DNA of 8,683 nt from Candidatus Bathyarchaeota archaeon CG07_land_8_20_14_0_80_47_9 (GCA_002779555.1 PEWI01000133.1:1-8683), one strand, 5' to 3'; shown: positions 1-6,204, counted from the stretch's first letter. A program made the numbers and translations. Notes: generated by a model from the sequence alone, not told the origin.

Positions 1-237
1 GACGTCAGCTGCCTTGAAGTCTGGGTGGAGTGTGACGAAGGCTTTCTTTCCTCCTTGAGGCGTAACTAGAAGGTTGACTTTCTCCACCTTAACCTCGTAC
101 AGCTCTTCAACTGCCTTCTTCACGTCGCTTTTTGCCGCTTTCAAGCTGACCATGAAGACTAGCTTGTTTTCCTTTTCAACCATGAGACTTGCCGCCTCAG
201 TCATCAAGGGATAAAGGATAACATCATAAGGGTCCAT
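1..237 (-). CDS. rpl23: Large ribosomal subunit protein uL23 (L23), C-terminus cut by window edge
   Basis: The minus-strand frame from an ATG at 237-235 stays open to base 1, giving 79 residues beginning MDPYDVILYPLMTEAAS. This matches the archaeal uL23 start, followed by a basic segment and the conserved VNLLVTPQGGKKAFV stretch. Archaeal uL23 is usually about 82 to 86 residues, so only a few C-terminal residues are missing. uL23 binds 23S rRNA domain III near the polypeptide exit and is a docking site for the signal recognition particle. The ATG overlaps the uL4 stop (TAATG). A strong GGTGGAGG ribosome binding site at 257-250 lies inside the last codons of uL4, so translational coupling is likely. 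It is the third gene of the uL3-uL4-uL23 operon. Confidence 0.96.
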   Translation of the reverse strand, partial: MDPYDVILYPLMTEAASLMVEKENKLVFMVSLKAAKSDVKKAVEELYEVKVEKVNLLVTPQGGKKAFVTLHPDFKAADV

Positions 238-1028
238 TATGCCTGTTTTCCTCCACCGTAGAGTTCATTCAGCCTTTCAAGGGCGCTGTCTGTCCAGATT
301 GTCAATCTTCCTGGATGTGTGCCGGGGGCAAGCATTTCAGCGTTCAGACTGCTGACTCGGGCTACGTCTACGCCGGGTATGTTTCTTGCGGCCTCCATTA
401 TTCCTTTGTCTTCGGCCACGACTATGAGCGGGCCGACTGCCTGCTTGATCTTTCTGCCTCGGCTTTTACCTCTTCCAGCGCGGACTTTTCTGCTCTCTTC
501 CACTCGGTAGATGTCGGACAAAACGCCTAATCGTATGAGGGTTTCTTCAACCTCTCTTGTTTTCTTCAGCGATTCGAGGTCGTTGGTTACTACCAAGGGG
601 ATTTCGAGAATGTCAACGATTGAGTGACCCCTTGCAGCTACGACTTCTTTCGAGGCGGTAGCAGCTATTGCGGAGAGCAGAGCTAAGCGTTTTTCTTTCT
701 TGGGGATTCGTTTGACAATTTTCTTCTCAGAAACTGGCGGATGTGATTGCCTGCCGCCTACCGTTCCAGGCGCAAACGCTGCTCGTCCTGATTGCCCTTT
801 CAATCTGGGTATTCTGGCCATGGCCAACCCTGTGCCTCTGGATTCGGCTGAGGTTCTTTTTCCAGCCATTGGATCTCTTCCCTGCGGTTGGAATCTGGAT
901 GATTGTATTGCCAGAACGGCTCGTTTTATGACGTCTGGCCTCAGTGGCGTGGCAAAAACAGGTGGCAGTTCTATCTTGCCGGTTGATTTTCCTTCGAGGT
1001 TGAAGATTTTCACTGTTTTCTTAGCCAT
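237..1028 (-). CDS. rpl4: Large ribosomal subunit protein uL4 (archaeal L4/L4e type)
   Basis: This 263-residue basic protein has the archaeal/eukaryotic uL4 pattern. An N-terminal segment contains LPPVFATPLRPDVIKRAV (residues about 21-38). A long basic rRNA-binding loop follows with GRDPMAGKRTSAESRGTG and the conserved FAPGTVGGRQSHPP (about 50-98). The C-terminal globular domain holds the VGPLIVVAEDKG strand and the APGTHPGRLTIWTDSAL end. uL4 is an early-assembly 23S rRNA binder whose loop lines the exit tunnel. The ATG at 1028-1026 is preceded by GGTGA at 1039-1035, well spaced for a ribosome binding site. The uL3 stop lies 13 bases upstream. The Gly-Gly-Gly near the C-terminus is written by the same bases that form the uL23 ribosome binding site. 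Full length, with no anomalies. Confidence 0.97.
   Translation of the reverse strand: MAKKTVKIFNLEGKSTGKIELPPVFATPLRPDVIKRAVLAIQSSRFQPQGRDPMAGKRTSAESRGTGLAMARIPRLKGQSGRAAFAPGTVGGRQSHPPVSEKKIVKRIPKKEKRLALLSAIAATASKEVVAARGHSIVDILEIPLVVTNDLESLKKTREVEETLIRLGVLSDIYRVEESRKVRAGRGKSRGRKIKQAVGPLIVVAEDKGIMEAARNIPGVDVARVSSLNAEMLAPGTHPGRLTIWTDSALERLNELYGGGKQA
250..257 (-). promoter_or_regulatory. Ribosome binding site of uL23, inside the uL4 coding end
   Basis: GGTGGAGG lies 12 bases before the uL23 ATG and is read as Gly codons at the uL4 C-terminus. It supports the start at 237 and suggests coupled translation across the TAATG junction. Confidence 0.65.
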
Positions 1029-1034
1029 CTGCCT

Positions 1035-1039
1035 TCACC
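1035..1039 (-). promoter_or_regulatory. Ribosome binding site of uL4
   Basis: GGTGA sits six bases before the uL4 ATG in the short uL3-uL4 gap. It is complementary to the archaeal 16S 3' end and fixes the uL4 start. Confidence 0.7.
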
Positions 1040-1041
1040 GA

Positions 1042-2055
1042 TTACCTTCCCTGCGGCGATTCGAGAGATATCTGCGTGATCTGCGGTGGTTCTTCTGCAA
1101 CGTCTCTCGGTGGACGTGCTGGATAACGCAGCCGGATTGCACGTTTCTCAGTGCCTGCTATGCTGCCTGCCAGAAGCGCGTATGATCCGCGGATTTCGCC
1201 GTATCTTATGAAGCCTCCTTTCGGTGTGATTTCTTTGCCGTCTGCACCCATTTTGAGGATGCGTTTGTTGTATTCTGTTCTTTGGTGGTAGCCCATCTGT
1301 CCAGCTCTTGGTACGCTGTACATCACGTGGTGCGGGTTCCATGGGCCCAGGGTGGCAACGCCTCTTTTGGTTTTTCTTCCTTTGGCTTGAAGAATGGTTA
1401 CTCCCCAGCGTTTCACTGGCCCTTGGAAGCCTTTTCCAGTTGATATGGAGGCTACGTCTACGAACTGGCCTTCCTTGAAGATTTCGGGGAGTGTTATGGT
1501 TTTTCCCAGCAGGTTTTTGGCGTACTCGAATTGCTGTTGGACTGTTCCGCCGCCTACTTCTATTTCGGCTATGTCAGGTTTCTTCTTTGACAGACTGGTT
1601 TGTCTGGGTTGGGTGATGGCGATGACGCGGATTTTCACGGTTTTAGGCAGGTTTTCCTCGATTTTCTTGAGGGCCTCTTCCGTGCTGAAGTTTTCTGGAA
1701 GCGTAAACACACGTTCCAAATCGTCTGGCGGGTCTTTCATCCATGCCTCGTTCAGGGTTCGCATACCGTAAACGGTTTTTGTGTAGGCTTTCACGGCACA
1801 TACGAGGACTGGGGGGGTTTCCAACACTGTGGCTGGACGTATGACTTCTTTGCCGAAGTCAGGTGAACGTTTTCTATCCTCAATCGTGAATACGTGAGTC
1901 ATTCCGGCCTTGAAGCCCACAAAACCGAGAAGCCGAGGCGCTTCTGCCTCTATTTTCGGCCAAAAACGTATTCTGGCCAGCAAGTGTGTGGCGCGTTTCC
2001 TGGGTAAGTATGCGAGAGAACCATGTCTAGGTGCGTGGGTTTTGCGATGTCCCAT
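1042..2055 (-). CDS. rpl3: Large ribosomal subunit protein uL3 (archaeal L3)
   Basis: This 337-residue protein is full length for archaeal uL3 and shows its hallmarks. The N-terminus is MGHRKTHAPRHGSLAYLPRK, followed by LLGFVGFKAGMTHV (about residues 43-56). The conserved central GKGFQGPVKRWGV leads into the W-finger region with TKRGVATLGPWNPHH. A PRAGQMGYHQRTEYNKRI segment comes near residue 250. The central loop reaches toward the peptidyl-transferase centre in known ribosomes. The ATG at 2055-2053 is the first gene of the visible operon, preceded by a TATA-like box at 2103-2096 and a leader with only a weak ribosome binding site. uL4 follows after 13 bases. Archaeal uL3 operons sometimes have an RNA methyltransferase gene ahead of uL3; none is present here. 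Confidence 0.97.
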   Translation of the reverse strand: MGHRKTHAPRHGSLAYLPRKRATHLLARIRFWPKIEAEAPRLLGFVGFKAGMTHVFTIEDRKRSPDFGKEVIRPATVLETPPVLVCAVKAYTKTVYGMRTLNEAWMKDPPDDLERVFTLPENFSTEEALKKIEENLPKTVKIRVIAITQPRQTSLSKKKPDIAEIEVGGGTVQQQFEYAKNLLGKTITLPEIFKEGQFVDVASISTGKGFQGPVKRWGVTILQAKGRKTKRGVATLGPWNPHHVMYSVPRAGQMGYHQRTEYNKRILKMGADGKEITPKGGFIRYGEIRGSYALLAGSIAGTEKRAIRLRYPARPPRDVAEEPPQITQISLESPQGR

Positions 2056-2095
2056 CGTTTTTCCGCTTCGTATCTTCTAGGAATGAGAACAATAA

Positions 2096-2103
2096 GTTAT
2101 AAA
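2096..2103 (-). promoter_or_regulatory. Putative TATA box of the uL3-uL4-uL23 operon
   Basis: Minus-strand TTTATAAC lies about 40 to 48 bases before the uL3 ATG. Archaeal transcription normally starts about 25 bases downstream of the box, which would give a leader of roughly 18 to 20 bases. Sequence match and spacing only. Confidence 0.5.
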
Positions 2104-2168
2104 CGTTACCGTCACTTTTTCGGCTCAACCTGTAACTGTGGCCACCAACCATTCCATCGTTTTCGATA

Positions 2169-2205
2169 GGCTTTCGGGACTCGCCTCTTCTAGGCCCCCG
2201 CAGCC
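2169..2205. other. Possible structured-RNA element in the uL3/DUF3795 divergent region
   Basis: Three nested complementary arms can be drawn: GGCT 2169-2172 with AGCC 2202-2205, CGGG 2175-2178 with CCCG 2197-2200, and GCCT 2183-2186 with AGGC 2192-2195. A 5-base loop closes the innermost stem. The arms are GC-rich and separated by small internal loops. The same pairing works on either strand, so direction is unknown. I recognise no known RNA family, no tRNA T-loop and no C/D-box pair. It could be a non-coding RNA or chance pairing in GC-rich DNA. Confidence 0.3.
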
Positions 2206-2223
2206 AGCTGATGTTATTCCTAC

Positions 2224-2238
2224 GCGTCTCGGAGACGC
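2224..2238. repeat. Perfect 7-bp inverted repeat with one central base
   Basis: GCGTCTC at 2224-2230 and GAGACGC at 2232-2238 flank a single G. It lies 19 bases after the nested hairpin, in the divergent intergenic region. As RNA it would fold as a 6-bp stem with a 3-base loop; as DNA it could be a dimer binding site. No T-run follows, so a simple terminator is unlikely. Confidence 0.5.
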
Positions 2239-2306
2239 CTACCCCTACTCTACATATAGATTGAACCAAGCTTTCAATAGAAGATTCAGCATTAGGACTG
2301 AAAGGT

Positions 2307-2315
2307 TAAAGGGGA
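2307..2315 (+). promoter_or_regulatory. Possible TATA box for the DUF3795 gene
   Basis: GGTTAAAGG is centred about 41 bases before the GTG start. A transcript start near 2337 would leave a short leader holding the purine-rich ribosome binding site. A second candidate, ACATATAG near 2250, would give a much longer leader. Weak evidence. Confidence 0.3.
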
Positions 2316-2351
2316 ACAGGCGTTTTGGAATGGAGTGGGAAGTGAAAAATC

Positions 2352-2657
2352 GTGGGTATTGCAGAGGCGGGGTTCTGCGGGGACTATTGCGGGAAATGCC
2401 CTAACTATCCAGACAAGTGCCGAGGCTGTGTTCCTCCAGACCACATGGACTGTTATTTTGCGAAATGCTGCTTGAACAAAAGGATTGAGCATTGCGGGTT
2501 TTGCCCAGGTTTTCCATGCAAGAAGCTGACTGACTTTTGTCCTGACGATAGACCTGAATGCCCGCCCGGATATCATATTGAGAACCTGCGTGTTCGCAAA
2601 GCTGTTGGGACGAGGGCTTGGCTGGAGTCTCAGCGGGAGAAATGGAATAAAAGATAG
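2352..2657 (+). CDS. DUF3795-family small cysteine-rich protein
   Basis: This is a 101-residue protein with 13 cysteines, at residues 9, 13, 16, 23, 26, 34, 39, 40, 48, 51, 56, 63 and 70. The order CGDYCGKCPNY, CRGC, CYFAKCC and IEHCGFCPGFPCKKL is the recognisable DUF3795 signature of archaea and anaerobic bacteria. The family has no proven function; the cysteines probably bind zinc or an iron-sulfur cluster. The last 30 residues are charged, helical and cysteine-free. There is no signal peptide or membrane segment, so it is likely cytoplasmic. The GTG start is the only reasonable one: an in-frame TGA lies at 2343-2345, and GGAGTGGGAAGTGA ends six bases before it. The gene stands alone, divergent from the ribosomal operon and 236 bases before the next gene. 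Confidence 0.9.
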   Translation: MGIAEAGFCGDYCGKCPNYPDKCRGCVPPDHMDCYFAKCCLNKRIEHCGFCPGFPCKKLTDFCPDDRPECPPGYHIENLRVRKAVGTRAWLESQREKWNKR

Positions 2658-2855
2658 TGTTGAGAAGATCAACCGCAATCCTCAAGCATCATGCACTTGT
2701 ACTCGTTGAAGGCGCCTAAGCCAATTAGATAGGCTTCGTGTTTCCTTCAGGTGAAGAATGAATCGGATAGTGGAATATTGCTTCAGATTCATACAGACTG
2801 AACTTCTGGGCCAACAGAAAAGGCTTGTCCAGTTTGTGGCTTGTCTCTGGCAAGT

Positions 2856-2865
2856 GTTAAATTTT
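2856..2865 (+). promoter_or_regulatory. Possible TATA box of the OPRT-like gene
   Basis: An AT-rich GTTAAATTTT-type stretch is centred about 34 bases before the ATG at 2894. Spacing fits a short leader ending in GGGGTTTGAA before the start. The rest of the 2658-2893 gap shows no gene, only a weak AAGCC/GGCTT hairpin near 2720-2735. Confidence 0.35.
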
Positions 2866-2893
2866 GAAAGGCCTAATCTTTTTGGGGTTTGAA

Positions 2894-3532
2894 ATGGGTG
2901 ACGTTGCGTCTGAGGTTGCGAGTGCGCTCTACCGTTCTGGTTGTTTGAAGTTTGGGAGTTTCCGCATCAAGTCCGGGGTCTTGAGTCCGTATTACATTGA
3001 TCTTGCGTGTTTACTTTCTTCCCCGAAGGAACTGTGCAAGATTGCGGAGATCGCTGCATGCGAAATAAAGAACCTCATGGCAGTTGAGAGAATAGACAAG
3101 TTGGCTTCGATTGAGTTGAAAGGTGTGCTGATCTTGCCCAGTGTAGCCTGCGAAGTGAATCTGCCGTGTGTTGTGGTGAGGAAAGAAGAGAAGGCTTACG
3201 GCGTGACTGGCAGAATCGCCGGCGCGGAAGTCGCTGAGGGTGAGCACATACTTTTCTTTGACGACGTCGTCAGCGAAGGACTGTCCAAGCTTGAAGGAAT
3301 AAAACCCTTAGAACAGCTTGGGGCCCGCGTCAAGCATGTCATGGTTGTCGTGGACAGGGAGCAGGGCGGCAGAGAAAACCTTGAGAAGCTAGGCTACAAA
3401 GTCCACGCACTGGCCAAGATCTCCGAATTAGTTGACCGCCTGCTGCAAAACAAGCTTATCTCCAAGGAGCAAGCCCATGCCGTTTTGGATTACATCAGAA
3501 AGTTCAAAGGGGAAGACACTCAGTCTGTCTGA
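2894..3532 (+). CDS. Orotate phosphoribosyltransferase-family protein with atypical PRPP loop
   Basis: The 212-residue product starts at ATG 2894, with GGGG eight bases upstream. An in-frame TTG at 2864 would add ten residues, less convincingly. The OPRT fold is clear from YRSGCLKFGSFRIKSGVLSPYYIDL (residues about 13-37), the catalytic-loop equivalent RKEEKAYG (96-103), and the acidic pair plus loop DDVVSEGLS (123-131). MVVVDREQGG (150-159) and a helical C-terminal tail complete it. OPRT makes orotidine 5'-phosphate from orotate and PRPP. In ordinary family members the loop after the acidic pair reads like TTGGS and grips the PRPP 5'-phosphate; here it is SEGLS, putting a glutamate there. The glycine-rich IAGIELGG-like stretch is also altered (LASIELKG, about 70-77). 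It may be a divergent enzyme, a paralog with another substrate, or a non-catalytic binding protein. OPRT-like regulators such as haloarchaeal GfcR exist, but no DNA-binding domain is visible here. Confidence 0.82.
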   Translation: MGDVASEVASALYRSGCLKFGSFRIKSGVLSPYYIDLACLLSSPKELCKIAEIAACEIKNLMAVERIDKLASIELKGVLILPSVACEVNLPCVVVRKEEKAYGVTGRIAGAEVAEGEHILFFDDVVSEGLSKLEGIKPLEQLGARVKHVMVVVDREQGGRENLEKLGYKVHALAKISELVDRLLQNKLISKEQAHAVLDYIRKFKGEDTQSV

Positions 3533-3575
3533 GTCCACGATTACCATAGGGTTTGGGGGTTCCTCGCAGGGATAT

Positions 3576-3584
3576 CTCTATATT
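3576..3584 (+). promoter_or_regulatory. Possible TATA box of the APH-like kinase gene
   Basis: TCTATATTG in the 116-base gap after the OPRT-like gene would place transcription near 3606 and leave a leader of about 43 bases. The ribosome binding site before the ATG is weak (AGGAAG, about 14 bases upstream). Spacing and AT content only. Confidence 0.35.
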
Positions 3585-3648
3585 GCTCATTGAAGTTTCA
3601 TCAATAACGGAAAACTGCCGAGCGCTCTGAAGGAAGCAGATTCGATAA

Positions 3649-4656
3649 ATGTCGGTTCAGAAGCAAGTCGTGGAAGCTCTGATGAAGCCTGAAGCCTATG
3701 ACGAGGAAACGGGCAGAATTGAACTGACTCAGACCCACATATCCTTCGTTTTTCTGACCAGAAACTTTGCCTACAAGGTGAAGAAGGCTGTGGACCTCGG
3801 GTTTCTAGACTTCACGACTCTCGAAAAGAGACGTTTCTTCTGCGGAAAAGAACTGGAGCTCAACAGGCGGCTGTGCGGAGACATGTACCTTGAGGTTGTT
3901 CCCATCAACAGATCAGATGTTGTCAAGATAAAGGGCGAAGGACGAACTGTTGAGTACGCTGTGAAGATGAAGAGATTGCCTCAAGAGAGGATAATGACCA
4001 AGCTGCTCGAAGAGAACAAGGTAGATTGTAAACTCATAGATAGAATAGCGAAGATCATCGCGAAATTCCATTCAAAGGCGAAAACGAATAAGAGGATAAA
4101 CGAGTTCGGCTCCTTGGCGATATTGGAAACCAATTGGAAAGAGAATTTCGAACAGACACAAGAGTTTGTCGGCAAAACAATATCCCTGAAGGATTTCAAG
4201 CTAATCCGTGAAAGAATCGACGATTCCATGAAGAGAAACGTGTCCTTTTTTGAGAAGAGGATGACGGAAGGCCGAGTCAGAGATTGTCACGGGGACATTC
4301 ATTCGGGTAACATATTTGTTGCAGACCGAATCTACATTTTCGATGCGATAGAATTCAACGAAAGATTCAGGTATTCTGATGTTGTCGCTGACGTTGCCTT
4401 CTTGGCCATGGACTTAGACTTCAAAGAACGAACCGACCTGTCTAGTTTCTTCGTCGATAGATATGTTAAATATTCTGGAGACCAAGAGTTGACGAAACTT
4501 CTTCCTTTCTACAAATGCTACCGAGCCTACGTACGTGGAAAAGTCACCAGCTTCAAACTTGAAGATCCTAGCGAAGGCAGTGAGGAAAAGAGCGCAGCGA
4601 TGACAGAGGCAAAAGCATACTTCAAACTAGCCTCCACATACGTGAAGACTCTTTGA
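3649..4656 (+). CDS. Aminoglycoside-phosphotransferase-fold small-molecule kinase (COG2187-like)
   Basis: This 335-residue protein has the protein-kinase-like APH fold. AYKVKK (residues 41-46) supplies the probable ATP-binding lysine, K43. YAVKMKRLPQERIM (103-116) is the hinge region. HGDIHSGN (214-221) is the Brenner catalytic loop with D216 and N221. FDAIEFN (231-237) carries the metal-binding D232. The SFVFLTRNFAYKVKKAVDLGFLDF block is typical of COG2187, whose bacterial members are often fused to a COG0645 P-loop kinase. This protein ends after the APH domain; a COG0645-like protein is encoded separately at 5562-6167. The substrate is unknown; antibiotic resistance should not be assumed from the family name. 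No signal peptide or membrane segment is seen. It converges with the PHP gene with only 15 bases between stops. Confidence 0.85.
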   Translation: MSVQKQVVEALMKPEAYDEETGRIELTQTHISFVFLTRNFAYKVKKAVDLGFLDFTTLEKRRFFCGKELELNRRLCGDMYLEVVPINRSDVVKIKGEGRTVEYAVKMKRLPQERIMTKLLEENKVDCKLIDRIAKIIAKFHSKAKTNKRINEFGSLAILETNWKENFEQTQEFVGKTISLKDFKLIRERIDDSMKRNVSFFEKRMTEGRVRDCHGDIHSGNIFVADRIYIFDAIEFNERFRYSDVVADVAFLAMDLDFKERTDLSSFFVDRYVKYSGDQELTKLLPFYKCYRAYVRGKVTSFKLEDPSEGSEEKSAAMTEAKAYFKLASTYVKTL

Positions 4657-4677
4657 TCAGGAAAGATTCATTCAAAG
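4651..4677. repeat. Inverted repeat spanning both stop codons of convergent genes
   Basis: CTTTGA at 4651-4656 and TCAAAG at 4672-4677 are perfect complements separated by 15 bases. Each arm contains the TGA of one of the two converging genes. It may be a bidirectional 3'-end hairpin or coincidence; 6 bp is short. Confidence 0.3.
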
Positions 4678-5544
4678 CTTGAATTGCTTAGCTACATACT
4701 CGGGGACCTTCACCGCTCCCATGAGGATCGGCTTCTGATGGCAATCGCTTCCCCCAGTCATGATCAGTTCATGTTTTTCTGCGAACTCCACATAATGCTT
4801 CGTTGTTTGGAGGTCATTTCTGGAGTGCCAACACTCTACGCCATCAATGTATCTCAAAAATGATTCCTCGATTATCTCTGTCTGTTCAGGCAGCGATTTA
4901 GTTAGACTGACAAGTGAGGTTCCGTGAGGATCGTTAGGATGAGCCAAGACTATTATCCCTCCAGCATTTCTCACCAGTCTCGACGCCTCTTCAATGTAAA
5001 GCGGATATTTGGGCACATCACATTTCACAAGATACTTGTCAAAAGCTTCCTGCTTGGTTCTGACAATTCCTTTTTCCACCAAATAGTCTGCTATGTGAGG
5101 TCTTCCAAGCACTCCGTCAGCGGAATCCTGAATCTTCTTCATATCATTCTTCGTTAGCTTTTCGATTTCTCCTTTTTCAAATTCGGCATTAAGTTTATCC
5201 AAGATCTTTGCTGCTCTTTCCTCTCGGTACTTCGCCATTTGTTGAAGTTTGTCCTTTAACTCCCTGTTCTTTACGTCAAACTGATAACCCAAGAAATCCA
5301 GCGATATTGATTTGCCCTCGCGACATCTGGGATGCGAAAAGGTTACGTTCAACTCAACCCCAGAAATATAGCGTATTCCATTTTGCCTTGCCAAAGCCAT
5401 AGCTTTCTCTTGACAGCCAATTGAATCGTGATCTGTAATCGACATTAACCCAATTCCTCTGGTCTTGGCTTCTCTAACGATTTCCTCAACTGTAAAGTTT
5501 CCGTCAGAACAACTTTTTGAATGAATATGCAAATCTATTATCAT
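4672..5544 (-). CDS. PHP-domain metal-dependent phosphoesterase (COG0613/TrpH-RNase AM-like)
   Basis: The 290-residue PHP protein begins MIIDLHIHS, the usual N-terminus of the family. Metal-ligand motifs appear in order: H6 and H8 (HIH), D14 (CSDG), D38-H39 (TDHDS), E64 (GVEL), H150 (GRPHIADYLVEKG), H202 (AHPNDPHG), and D267 with H269 (GSDCH). The arrangement matches TrpH/RNase AM, which act as 3',5'-nucleotide bisphosphate phosphatase or 5'-3' exonuclease on short RNA. The exact substrate here is inferred only from family. The ATG at 5544-5542 is chosen over an in-frame TTG at 5592, because the TTG start would overlap the upstream gene by 31 bases and push the HIH motif away from the N-terminus. 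It lies 17 bases downstream of the P-loop kinase gene on the same strand, so co-transcription is likely. Confidence 0.88.
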   Translation of the reverse strand: MIIDLHIHSKSCSDGNFTVEEIVREAKTRGIGLMSITDHDSIGCQEKAMALARQNGIRYISGVELNVTFSHPRCREGKSISLDFLGYQFDVKNRELKDKLQQMAKYREERAAKILDKLNAEFEKGEIEKLTKNDMKKIQDSADGVLGRPHIADYLVEKGIVRTKQEAFDKYLVKCDVPKYPLYIEEASRLVRNAGGIIVLAHPNDPHGTSLVSLTKSLPEQTEIIEESFLRYIDGVECWHSRNDLQTTKHYVEFAEKHELIMTGGSDCHQKPILMGAVKVPEYVAKQFKL

Positions 5545-5561
5545 GACAAAACAGTGCCCAG

Positions 5562-6167
5562 CTACCTTTTTTCTATCTCGATTACGTACCAATCCTCAGG
5601 AGCATCATGCTCTGTGTCGACTGTTAAGTGCATTATTTTGAGCTGCGGATACCTCTTTTCTAAGTCGTCCAAGTCAACAGGTTCAAACTTTTTTTTGTTG
5701 CTAAGGTAAGCCTCCTTGGTTAAGGCGTTTGACTCATAATTCTCTTTAGTTCTCCTCAAAATCCTCGCGAATGACGCTTCCTCAGAGCAGTGAGTTTGAA
5801 GTATGACAAAAGCCATGTCGTGCTTTGCAGCAATCTCAGCGGCACGCCTTCGCAGTTCCTGCGTGACAAACGTAGCATCCAGAATTACGCCTTTCCTGCT
5901 CTTCTGTACAAGATCCTCTGCTCGGCGAAACAACTCATCGTAAACAGACAGCCGTTTGCTCATATTTGACGCAACTTTCTCGTCAAAGACATCTTCATTC
6001 CTGAGAACCTCTAACCTAATCAAATCGCTTCGAAGGATGCGGTATCCCTTGATTTTTGAGGTCTCCTCTGAGGTCTCCGTTTTCCAAGTTCCTGGGAGCC
6101 CACATGTAATCAGCAGAGTCCCGGGCCTCAACTCTGTTTTGACAAACTCGGCAAAAGGTTCCCTCAA
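5562..6167 (-). CDS. P-loop kinase (COG0645-like AAA kinase) with variant Walker A
   Basis: This is a 201-residue P-loop NTPase of the nucleotide/polynucleotide-kinase type. LLITCGLPGTWKTETSEE (residues 18-35) holds the Walker A at 23-30, read as GLPGTWKT, with tryptophan where glycine normally precedes the lysine. RILRSDLIRLEVL (43-55) is the substrate-binding segment. KGVILDATFVTQELRRRA (92-109) is the Walker B-like strand with the DAT signature. ARILRRTKE (134-142) is the arginine-bearing lid. The family predicts phosphate transfer from ATP to a small molecule or nucleic-acid end; the substrate is not visible. The start is TTG at 6167-6165, supported by AAAGGTG seven bases upstream. The gene is followed after 17 bases by the PHP phosphoesterase, and its bacterial fusion partner type (APH-like kinase) lies just beyond on the other strand. 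Confidence 0.87.
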   Translation of the reverse strand: MREPFAEFVKTELRPGTLLITCGLPGTWKTETSEETSKIKGYRILRSDLIRLEVLRNEDVFDEKVASNMSKRLSVYDELFRRAEDLVQKSRKGVILDATFVTQELRRRAAEIAAKHDMAFVILQTHCSEEASFARILRRTKENYESNALTKEAYLSNKKKFEPVDLDDLEKRYPQLKIMHLTVDTEHDAPEDWYVIEIEKR

Positions 6168-6174
6168 CTGGACA

Positions 6175-6181
6175 CACCTTT
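6175..6181 (-). promoter_or_regulatory. Ribosome binding site deciding the TTG start of the P-loop kinase
   Basis: AAAGGTG ends seven bases before TTG 6167. It is the strongest ribosome binding site in the neighbourhood, and no ATG or GTG lies suitably close, so the TTG start is preferred. Confidence 0.65.
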
Positions 6182-6204
6182 GCAGTTAAGTTGAGACAGA
6201 ACAA

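Noticed and set aside
700..1185. 161-residue plus-strand frame antisense to uL4 and uL3
   Set aside because: It overlaps two certain ribosomal genes, has a Cys/Phe/Leu-rich composition, and resembles no family. It is a mirror of the real coding strand.
2027..2269. 80-residue minus-strand frame upstream of uL3
   Set aside because: It overlaps the uL3 start out of frame and crosses the proposed TATA box. The translation has no recognisable domain.
2138..2404. 88-residue plus-strand frame before the DUF3795 gene
   Set aside because: It runs through the hairpin region and into the DUF3795 gene in another frame, with low-complexity Arg-rich translation and no ribosome binding site.
2743..2805. 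Possible C/D-box small RNA (GTGAAGA then CTGA)
   Set aside because: The C box is imperfect, no C'/D' pair is present and no terminal stem forms.
2802..2867. Short plus-strand frame reading TEKACPVCG, like a zinc-finger end
   Set aside because: Only 21 codons between stops, with no start codon. It could be a remnant but cannot be supported.
2864..2893. Upstream TTG start for the OPRT-like gene
   Set aside because: It adds ten hydrophobic residues before the family's usual start and lies in the proposed promoter. ATG 2894 has a GGGG site at good spacing.
3649..4656. Antibiotic-resistance gene
   Set aside because: The APH fold is shared by many small-molecule kinases. COG2187-type proteins have no proven resistance role, and the context is not mobile.
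5545..5592. Upstream TTG start for the PHP gene
   Set aside because: It would overlap the P-loop kinase gene by 31 bases and add 16 residues before the normally N-terminal HIH motif.
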